IMG/VR virus record: IMGVR_UViG_3300024255_000089
Coordinates: 1 to 33,993 of that record
Length of the DNA stretch: 33,993 nt
Reading direction: 5' to 3' (one strand)
Source: a virus
The notes under the pieces are model-generated. The model was not told the origin of the DNA, ran no database searches, and saw nothing but the letters and a program-made list of their open reading frames with translations. A program made the translations under genes and the position numbers. Of this stretch, positions 22,908 through 30,300 are shown one piece after another. The stretch's first letter is position 1, and each line of letters opens with the position of its first letter.

Positions 22908-22936
22908 TTTAGAATGAAACTTAGAATCATTCTAAA
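22908..22936. repeat. 10-bp inverted repeat containing the shared palindrome
   Basis: TTTAGAATGA (22908-22917) and TCATTCTAAA (22927-22936) form a perfect 10-bp stem around AACTTAGAA. The right part, TTAGAATCATTCTAAA (22921-22936), is itself palindromic and matches 19771-19786 in inverse orientation. It lies just past the 3' end of the RNA candidate; there is no T-run, so it is more like an operator than a terminator. Confidence 0.55.
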
Positions 22937-22937
22937 C

Positions 22938-23486
22938 TGGCAATTCATATACCAGCAACGCCATCCTGATCAGGGAAGCCAGCGCTGCTGGTCCAAGTAT
23001 CGACGCTACCCTTTCAGGTCACTGCTTAGGTCCAGGGAAATGCCATAGGCAAGATATGTACCCCTAACTTGGTTCATCATTAGCAGGACCCATCCAGCTG
23101 CGCGCGTTTACCTCCAACTTGGGTCCAGCAAATAATAATCTTAGGACCTACAATGGTAGAGCATCGTAGATCCATAAAATTTTACTGATCAGTCACTATG
23201 CTACGCGGGGCCTAGAGATCGTCAGTTATCTAGTCTCATTGGACCGGTATCCCAATTATCTTCACCCGTGTTCTAGTGTTTATTCTCACAGTCAACAATG
23301 ACTGATCCCAGATCTTATTAGAGATTGACCAACCATCCTTTCAGGTCGTAACCTCCAGTGATCAATTGGAAGCTTAGGCCAAGTTAATAAGATCAGGGAT
23401 CAGTGGGCTATACTCGGGATCAAACCTTTCTAGCCGTAATCCTGCTAATTTGAGTTTTTTAATTCCGTATATTAGCAAAAGGGAAT
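22938..23486 (-). ncRNA. Candidate large structured non-coding RNA
   Basis: About 550 bp without a plausible gene and with higher GC than the flanks. The minus strand has a TTGACA-N17-TATATA promoter just upstream. Stems (plus coordinates): 23301-23320 with 23385-23404 (19 of 20 pairs); 22951-22961 with 22982-22992 (11 pairs, one G-U only on minus); 23086-23092 with 23120-23126; 23406-23410 with 23431-23435; 23443-23449 with 23471-23477. ACCU-GAAA-GGGU (23019-23008) is a GNRA hairpin. UAUGG (23176-23172) and CCUAAG (23145-23140) flank a 6-bp stem as in the 11-nt tetraloop receptor. GACCUGAAAGG occurs twice, CCUAAG three times. The 3' end is unknown. It recalls GOLLD/ROOL-class phage RNAs in scale, but I cannot assign it to one. 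Confidence 0.7.
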
Positions 23487-23500
23487 ATCTCCTATATAAT
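23472..23500 (+). promoter_or_regulatory. Promoter for the 320-aa gene
   Basis: TTAGCA (23472-23477), N17, TATAAT (23495-23500). Its -10 overlaps the -10 of the minus-strand RNA promoter. An inverted repeat, ATTGACA-TTATT-TGTCAAT (23504-23522), lies just after. An alternative is TTGACA (23505) with TATAAA (23525) at short spacing. Confidence 0.45.
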
Positions 23501-23521
23501 CCTATTGACATTATTTGTCAA
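23493..23521 (-). promoter_or_regulatory. Promoter for the structured RNA
   Basis: Minus strand: TTGACA (23521-23516), N17, TATATA (23498-23493) within TAGGATTATATA, the same arrangement as the strong promoter at 7076-7104. The predicted transcript start is near 23486. Confidence 0.7.
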
Positions 23522-23565
23522 TAGTATAAATTAAAAAAATAAAAATAATTAACAGAAAGGTCAAA

Positions 23566-24528
23566 ATGACAAAAATAAGAATGAATACTGAACTACGAAA
23601 TAAGTTGTTCAATAAAATAAAAGATGTCTTTGAGAATGAGGACACGCAAGAAAGAGAAGCATATCTTCAAGCAAGAGAATGGGTTGATGAAAAATATGTT
23701 ATGGCAAGTCAACTTGCAAAACAAGTTGTTGAGAGAGCATATCCAATAGATGATGTTGCAACACTCCGAACTTTCAAAAAGAAATATGGAAGTCCTTGTG
23801 ATGTTGTAGCAAAAGATAAATGCTTTTACTTTGCACACAACGAGGGTGTTGATGATGAGGGCGAACCAACAGAAACTAAATCTCATTTTGATTTTGGTTT
23901 GTTTGGTAATCTAAATGGTAGTGAGTATAGTGATGAAGACGGAAAGAAATTTGCAGTTGCATATTTTAGAGAAGATTTAAAAGCACTTGATTGCAACCCA
24001 GATATCTATGCACAACAAAATGACAAGCAAGATAATCCACACAAAACAAAACATGTTGAAGAATGTATGAAAGCACTCGGCAAAGTTGGTAGTTATAATG
24101 GTAATGATAATACGGGAATGACTAAAACATTTGATGACCAATATTATCTTGATGTCATTGGTACATCTTATTGCAGATCAAGAGCAATCGCTTGTACTAA
24201 AAATGAGTACGAGCAATTTGAAACTTGGCGAATTGCAAAAGGCAATCTAGTATCTAAACACCAAACATGGATTGATACAATTCAAAAACAATCTGACCAA
24301 TTAAAGATTGGATTGAAAGCATACAGATACTTGAGTGAGGGAATTGAACTTGCAACTGAACTTGGAATACAAGTTGATGAGGCAGAATTAATTAGAACTA
24401 ACTCAACGGGATTGACTATCTACAACCCTAGCAACTTGGCTAGTATGATTAAAGGTATGAAGAACAAGAACCAATCAAGAGAGGCGAAAATATTGGCAAG
24501 AAAAAAATATGAAGAAAGTCTAAATTAA
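23566..24528 (+). CDS. Phage protein of unknown function, 320 aa
   Basis: A secure gene with AGAAAGG upstream. The N-terminal half is helical and charged (MNTELRNKLFNKIKDVF, 6-22); the middle has KKYGSPCDVVAKDKCFYFA, HFDFGLFGNLNG and DNPHKTKHVEECMKALG; the C-terminal part is helical with YNPSNLASMIKGMKNK. Cys and His in the middle could bind metal. The start 'MNxELRNKI' faintly recalls the Nmad5 (nucleotide-modification-associated) group, but I would not assign it. It begins a run of accessory genes and has fewer G/C than the island to its left. Confidence 0.88.
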   Translation: MTKIRMNTELRNKLFNKIKDVFENEDTQEREAYLQAREWVDEKYVMASQLAKQVVERAYPIDDVATLRTFKKKYGSPCDVVAKDKCFYFAHNEGVDDEGEPTETKSHFDFGLFGNLNGSEYSDEDGKKFAVAYFREDLKALDCNPDIYAQQNDKQDNPHKTKHVEECMKALGKVGSYNGNDNTGMTKTFDDQYYLDVIGTSYCRSRAIACTKNEYEQFETWRIAKGNLVSKHQTWIDTIQKQSDQLKIGLKAYRYLSEGIELATELGIQVDEAELIRTNSTGLTIYNPSNLASMIKGMKNKNQSREAKILARKKYEESLN

Positions 24529-24531
24529 AGT

Positions 24532-24560
24532 TTGACAAATAGGGCTATCTGTTATAGGAT
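24532..24560 (+). promoter_or_regulatory. Promoter with TAGGAT -10, module 1
   Basis: TTGACA (24532-24537), N17, TAGGAT (24555-24560), in an inverted repeat TAGGA-TAG-TCCTA, followed by a leader ending TTAGAAAGGTATATATG. The same layout recurs at 25274-25332. Confidence 0.65.
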
Positions 24561-24587
24561 AGTCCTATTACAATTAGAAAGGTATAT

Positions 24588-24776
24588 ATGACAAACAAAA
24601 CATTTTACATTACATATTGGGCTAGTAAGCACAAGAAACACATTACAAGAAAAGGTAAGCATGACGAAAAATCTCGTTATGGTGTTGCAAAGAATGGAAC
24701 ACCTTTTTATGTTTATTATGACTTAGATAGTCATGGTTATAGAACTGCAACTACAACATGGAAAGTGAGGCACTAA
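24588..24776 (+). CDS. Conserved small protein, 62 aa
   Basis: A basic N-terminus (YWASKHKKHITRKGKHDEK) followed by NGTPFYVYYDLDSHGYRTATTT, a short beta-rich segment. I recall 'G.P..VYYDLD...YRTAT..W' proteins in marine phages, of unknown function. AGAAAGG precedes the ATG, and a dedicated promoter lies 28 bp upstream. Confidence 0.75.
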   Translation: MTNKTFYITYWASKHKKHITRKGKHDEKSRYGVAKNGTPFYVYYDLDSHGYRTATTTWKVRH

Positions 24777-24778
24777 AA

Positions 24779-24952
24779 ATGGCACAACAAAACGAAGAAC
24801 ATTTTGAAGTTATAAGTGGCAACAAAGCGAAAGCTTATGAAGAACAAAAAGAAATGCGACAAGAACTAATTAAATGGATTAATTCTTGTGACAAGTTTCA
24901 AATGTTAGAACTTTATAGCGAAATGAGAAGAATGAAAAGGAGTGCACTATAA
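24779..24952 (+). CDS. Small helical protein, 57 aa
   Basis: I use ATG 24779, with GAGG nine bases upstream, rather than ATG 24758 inside the preceding gene. The protein is helical and highly charged (KAKAYEEQKEMRQELIKWI; LELYSEMRRMKR). TAATG overlap with the next gene. Function unknown. Confidence 0.7.
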   Translation: MAQQNEEHFEVISGNKAKAYEEQKEMRQELIKWINSCDKFQMLELYSEMRRMKRSAL

Positions 24953-25299
24953 TGCCAAACAAACATTTTTGCCAAGGACCTAATTGCCATAGACACCCAA
25001 CACAAGATAGATTTCTAAAATCGCGTGGAGTAATTCGTGGAAGATATGCATATGCAACAATGGACAGAACACCTAATCAATATGGTTGGGTTCCAAATGG
25101 TTCAGATATTTATTTTTGTAGTCAATCATGTAAATTTGATTGGTTATCATTGAACATGGAAAACATCGAACAAGGTCGACCGATAGAGTTTATCAGACAC
25201 AGACGAGAGAGCCAAGGTTATGCCAAGGTTAAGAGTGAGGAAAGGTGGGGTCCAGAATATAATATTCAAAGGGTTGACAATGAACAGATTGTAGAGTAG
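24952..25299 (+). CDS. Zinc-binding protein, 115 aa
   Basis: CQGPNCHRHPTQDRF (7-21) and YFCSQSCKFDWL (54-65) form a split Cys/His zinc-binding site like a treble clef, followed by a basic segment (EFIRHRRESQGYAKVK). A nucleic-acid-binding role is plausible. It is coupled to the previous gene by TAATG. The promoter of the next gene lies inside its 3' end. Confidence 0.78.
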   Translation: MPNKHFCQGPNCHRHPTQDRFLKSRGVIRGRYAYATMDRTPNQYGWVPNGSDIYFCSQSCKFDWLSLNMENIEQGRPIEFIRHRRESQGYAKVKSEERWGPEYNIQRVDNEQIVE

Positions 25300-25302
25300 G
25301 AT
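25274..25302 (+). promoter_or_regulatory. Promoter with TAGGAT -10, module 2
   Basis: TTGACA (25274-25279), N17, TAGGAT (25297-25302), in an inverted repeat TAGGA-TTA-TCCTA (25297-25309), then a leader ending ATAGAAAGGTATATATG. Nearly a copy of the 24532 module. Confidence 0.65.
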
Positions 25303-25329
25303 TATCCTATAACAAATAGAAAGGTATAT

Positions 25330-25581
25330 ATGAAAACAATTAAATACAATAACAAAGAATACAAACTACCATTTGATGTTGCGTTACCAGATGACCCAAC
25401 AGCAGAGGTAGAAATTAAAAATAGATTTGGAGGAGAGAGTACAACTCTTCCAGAGTTTGCGGCAGCTGTCTACGATACTATCATTGGCGCTGAAATGTTT
25501 GGGGACTATGATACAGTACGTAAGGGACTTGATTGGTTCAGACAACACTTCGCAAAACAATACATGGTGGTTCTAGACTAG
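25330..25581 (+). CDS. Conserved small protein, 83 aa
   Basis: A soluble acidic protein: DVALPDDPTAEVEIKNRFGG, then LPEFAAAVYDTIIGAEMFGD and KGLDWFRQHFAKQYMVVLD. I recall the LPEFAxAVYD...GLDWF pattern in marine phages; function unknown. It has its own promoter and RBS copied from the 24588 gene. Confidence 0.8.
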   Translation: MKTIKYNNKEYKLPFDVALPDDPTAEVEIKNRFGGESTTLPEFAAAVYDTIIGAEMFGDYDTVRKGLDWFRQHFAKQYMVVLD

Positions 25582-25799
25582 CCAACCTTTCTACCTTTGG
25601 CCCTTGGTTATAGTAACTAGGGGCGAGGGGTCCCAATCCATTTGGTTTCTCAAACACTTTTTTAATATATCAATCCCTTATATATATAAAGGGGTCCCAC
25701 TACTCTAGGTTGTAAAGCTTGATTTAGACATTTATAGATGGTATTTTCATTTTACATCTGAAATAAGATGCTAAAAAAATTATAAGAAATTTTTTTCAA
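25582..25799. other. Intergenic region before the terminase with repeated AGGGGTCCCA
   Basis: 218 bp without a gene. AGGGGTCCCA occurs at 25626-25635 and 25690-25699, the second right after a TATATATATAAA tract. A pattern of GC-rich motif beside TATA-like tract could be a late promoter or packaging/recognition site. No typical -35/-10 pair is seen in front of the terminase ATG, whose upstream is a T-rich tract without a strong Shine-Dalgarno. Confidence 0.45.
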
Positions 25800-27296
25800 A
25801 TGAAAATAGATATAAACGACCCTAAAAAGATATTAGATATCGCTGCTAAACTACCACCTGATGTAGCGAAAGAGTTTACTAAAACATACTTTCAGATTCA
25901 AGAACTGGATAAAAAAGGAAACATTCAACATGACTTCATGGGTTTTGTTAAACATGTTTGGCCTGACTTTATTGAAGGTAAACACCACCAACAAATCGCT
26001 GATAAGTTTAATGACATTGCTACAGGTAAAATTAAAAGATTAATTATTAACATGCCGCCTAGACATACCAAGTCTGAGTTTGGTTCTTACCTCTTACCCG
26101 CCTGGATGGTAGGTCGTAATCCTAAATTAAAAATTATTCAATCAACTAACACAACAGAATTATCTGTAAGGTTCGGACGTAAAGCAAAACAACTTATGGA
26201 TGACCCTCTGTATAAAGAAGTGTTTGATACAAGACTAAGAGAAGACTCGCAAGCTGCCGGTAAGTGGGAGACAGAACAAGGTGGTGAATATTATGCTGCC
26301 GGTGTTGGATCAGCAATCACAGGTCGTGGTGCTGACCTTCTGATTATTGATGACCCACACACTGAGCAAGACGCATTGAACTCACAAGCCTTAGATAGAA
26401 CTTATGAGTGGTACACTTCTGGTCCACGTCAACGTCTCCAACCTGGAGGATCGATTGTTGTTATTATGACAAGATGGAATCAAAAAGATTTGACCGGTAG
26501 ATTATTATCAGCTCAGTCAGAAGCAAAAGCTGACAAATGGGAAGTAGTAGAATTTCCAGCGATCATGCCATCAGGTAAACCTGTTTGGCCTGAGTATTGG
26601 AAGATAGAAGATTTAGAATCTGTTAAGGCTAGTATTCCTTTAACAAAATGGAATGCGCAGTATATGCAAGACCCAACATCTGAAGAAGGTGCAATCATCA
26701 AAAGAGAATGGTGGCAAGATTGGGAAAAAGATTACATGCCTCGTTTAGACCATGTCATACAATCTTATGATACAGCATTTATGAAAAAAGAAACTGCAGA
26801 CTATAGTGCTATTACTACTTGGGGTGTATTCAGGCCAAAAGAAGATGGACCACAATGTATTATGTTATTAGATGCTGTTAAAGACAGATTCGAGTTCCCC
26901 GAACTTCGTCGCGTGGCTCTAGAACAATATAGATATTGGGAACCTGAAACAGTTATTGTTGAGGCTAAAGCAACTGGATTGCCATTAACTTACGAATTAA
27001 GAAACATGGGAATACCCGTAATTAACTTCTCTCCATCAAAAGGTCAGGATAAACATACCCGAGTAAACGCAGTTGCACCTTTATTTGAATCTGCTATGAT
27101 ATATGCTCCAAAGAAAAAGGAGTTTGCGCAAGAGGTCATCGAAGAGTGCGCAGCCTTTCCTTTTGGCGATCATGACGATCTTGTGGACTCGATGACACAG
27201 GCTATCATGCGTTTCAGACAAGGAGGTTTTTTATTACACCCCGAAGACTATGAAGAAGAGGAACAACCAAAGAAAAAATTTGAATATTACTGGTAA
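25800..27296 (+). CDS. terL: Terminase large subunit (packaging ATPase-nuclease)
   Basis: A 498-aa protein. The ATPase domain has PPRHTKSE (about 82-89, Walker A-like of the Terminase_6 class), LLIIDDPHTEQDAL (about 179-192, Walker B plus catalytic residue), and VVIMTRWNQKDLTGRL (about 220-235, coupling motif). The RNase H-like nuclease domain has QSYDTAFMKKETADYSA (first Asp), VIVEAKATGLPL (Glu) and DHDDLVDSMTQAI (last Asp). All catalytic elements are intact. It pumps DNA into the prohead. It heads the rightward structural block but has no portal gene after it in this window. Confidence 0.95.
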   Translation: MKIDINDPKKILDIAAKLPPDVAKEFTKTYFQIQELDKKGNIQHDFMGFVKHVWPDFIEGKHHQQIADKFNDIATGKIKRLIINMPPRHTKSEFGSYLLPAWMVGRNPKLKIIQSTNTTELSVRFGRKAKQLMDDPLYKEVFDTRLREDSQAAGKWETEQGGEYYAAGVGSAITGRGADLLIIDDPHTEQDALNSQALDRTYEWYTSGPRQRLQPGGSIVVIMTRWNQKDLTGRLLSAQSEAKADKWEVVEFPAIMPSGKPVWPEYWKIEDLESVKASIPLTKWNAQYMQDPTSEEGAIIKREWWQDWEKDYMPRLDHVIQSYDTAFMKKETADYSAITTWGVFRPKEDGPQCIMLLDAVKDRFEFPELRRVALEQYRYWEPETVIVEAKATGLPLTYELRNMGIPVINFSPSKGQDKHTRVNAVAPLFESAMIYAPKKKEFAQEVIEECAAFPFGDHDDLVDSMTQAIMRFRQGGFLLHPEDYEEEEQPKKKFEYYW

Positions 27297-27301
27297 AATA
27301 T

Positions 27302-30300
27302 ATGGGTAACTTATTAAAACTATTAGCCGCAATCACAAACCTAACTAGAGGAGGCGGACTTAAAAGTATTGAACAAGTCTATAAAATTGCAAAAAGAGAA
27401 CTAGGTGACACGTTTGATACAGCCAAAAAACAGATTGATGATGCCTTTAAACAGGGGAAAGAACAAAAAAAATTAGATGACAGAACTAAAGACTTAAAAA
27501 AAATAGACGAACAAGGTATTAAAAGTGTTGAGACAGAACAGTCTGAGTTAATGAAAAGACTTGAAGACAAAGTCAAGAATCTAGCAAACGTTGAAAACAT
27601 TTCAACAGGTCTTACAAGAACAATAGCTAGAGAAATATTAGAAAAAAGAGGAATTCAGATACCTAAAGGAACAGATGCCATACAACTATTTAAACAAAAA
27701 TTTGGTCAAGATATATTACTTGATATAAACGATCTTGCTGAAGAATTAGTTGATATAGATAGAGTGGGTGGAAAACCTAAACCATTAACTGAACTTATAG
27801 AACAAGAAGGTTTCTTCGATCTTAAAATGCCTAAGGAACCACCTCAAGGATACACTCCAGATGAGCTAGCAGAGATTCAAAAAGAAATAGATCAAGAAGA
27901 CATGCTACTTAAGTTTGACCCTACTGGTAGAAAATCAAATTCAATGGGTGGTATTAATAGACTTAATTTTGCAGATGGTCCTAAAGATCCTAAGAAAAAA
28001 GCATTAATAAACACAATTAAAAAAATACCTAAAGTAGGTAAGATTGTTGGAGGTGTTTTAGAGATTATAAACTATGTAAAAACATTAGACCCAATAGAAG
28101 CTATGAAAGAAGTAAACAAAGTCATAGCTAGAAAAGGTAAATATAAAAATATAACAGATAAAGAATCTCAAAAAATATTTGATGACACACAAGATCATAT
28201 TTTTGAAAGAGAACCTAAACCAACAGAATTCGATATTGATATTGATGAAGTAGAGTCAACTAGAGCACTAGCACCTAAGATGACTGAAAGATTAGAAATA
28301 AAAGCAAAGTATCCAGGTATTGATGATGAACTTGTAGATAAGATTTTAATAGATGATAATCCACAAAGAAAAGCAGAACTACTAGCAACAATTGATGAAG
28401 CTTTTAGAATGATGGAAAAAGGCAAAAGTACTGATGAGATTATTGATACATTTAAAAATCAAAACAGAACTAAACAAGCAATGGGAACTGGCCCTGAAGG
28501 TTTATCTGAAATAACAGATTTGTACGACAAAATAAGAATTAACAATATTCAAAAACAAAAAGATGCAGGTGATAATAAACAAATGCGATTTAGAAAACTT
28601 CTTTCATCAAATAAATTTCCAGAGTTAAATTCTTTTTTAGAAGCAGAGCTAAATGAAGATGATGAAAAAGTAGAACTAGATGTTAGAACAAATTTTGCAA
28701 TAGGTAGTCCGCCATTCACACCAGGACAAGTAGCTCAAAGAAAAAACCAATCATACGTAGATTTCCTTGCAAGACAAGGAGTCGGCCAGTCTGGAACTAC
28801 AACAGGTCCAGCACCTACTTTTAATCCGTTCACCGGCACAGGAACCACGCCGCCCGCTACGGGAGGCTCGCAGCCAGGAACTGGAGGAGGTGGAACTACA
28901 TCACCGAATACAGGAACAGGCGGTGGAGGAAATACAAATACAGGCTCAGGTAATACCGGAGGAGGAACAGGAGGTTCATCAGGAGGTTCATCAGGAGGTT
29001 CATCAGGAGGATCGAGCGGCGGGACTGGAGGAACGAGCAGCGGGAGTAATCTTTATACCGGTGCAGGTAACTATCCTCCAGGTATGGGAACTAATACAGG
29101 TGGTAGCTCTACAGGTGGTTCACCAGGAGGTTCAACAGGTGGCGGTTCAGGATTAACTCCAAGCACAGGAAACACAGATCATGGTGGAGGATATACAACA
29201 GGCGGTGGATCTATTGTAAAAGACAAAACAGGTAACTCAGGTGTTTTATTGGATAACTCCGTTTCCGGGCAAGCTGCAGTTGATGCATATAAAAAATACT
29301 TATCAACTGCCGATCGAGATACAGAAGCATATAAAGATTTTAATACATGGAGACAAGATACAGAATTTTCAGGAGACAACCTATTATTTGATATGACAAC
29401 TTCGGAAGGTCAAAAACAATATGAAGCTGCTGCAAAATTTTTAGGTAGTGACAACGGATGGCAAGACCCACAAACAAAAGCTGGTACAAAGCTAATGGAG
29501 GACTATTTGTCATTTGCAGCGCAAAACAAAGGCAAAGACTCAATGATGGATTTTACGGGTTGGGCAAAAGCAAATAATAGACGAACTGACGTAAGTTTCA
29601 GAAAAGAAGACTCGGACAAAATACTTGGAGTCGATACTGGTGCAAATTTCAGTTCAGTTAATAATGCAGTTGACACTGGAGATCTTGGAAGTGAAGCAGC
29701 TAATGATGCAGCAAATCAAGCGGCTACAGGATTAAAAGATCCATCTACTATGGACGCTAAAGAATTAAGAGATGAAGCTCAACAATATGTAGACGAAGCG
29801 AAAGCAAAATGGTTGGAAGAAAATCCAGGTGCGACAGCAGAAGATTTTTCTAGAGGAGGTGGCAGATGGATTGATTTAGCTGAAGACATGGTAAAAGATA
29901 AATACAATGAGCAAAAAGATATGGGAGCTACATCTGATGATGGTTTTGAAGATCAATCAAAAGATTATTTCGGCGACATGTATAGTGAAAATCGAATAAG
30001 AGATTTCGATGGAGTAAACAGACGTATGGTTACTGTTGATGAATTAAAAAATTCACAAGAAGAATATAGACAAGCTTTAGCATCTGGAGAATATCAAGGT
30101 GTTGCACAACCAGGGAGTACATTCGACATAAATAACTTTCAAAAAGAAAAATATGGAGCTCCTTTAATAATTACAAATGAAACGGAAATAAATAGATACA
30201 ATAGAGCACGAGATTTACAAGCGCCAAGAAGCGATGGAAAATATGCTGACCAAGTAAACGAACTCCAACCTATGCCAAAAGATATAGGTGGAGGTATTAA

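Noticed and set aside
23411-23440. tRNA-like T-loop (GGTTTGATCCC on minus) in the RNA region
   Set aside because: The invariant C of the T-loop is absent, the flanks do not form a T-stem, and no cloverleaf could be built.
22938-23486. Group I intron for the structured region
   Set aside because: No interrupted gene flanks it and I could not identify P7/guanosine-site elements; the tetraloop-receptor motif alone is not specific.
28767-29156. 129-aa frame rich in Gln/Glu
   Set aside because: It is a second-frame reading of the Gly/Ser/Thr low-complexity stretch of the 1593-aa gene.
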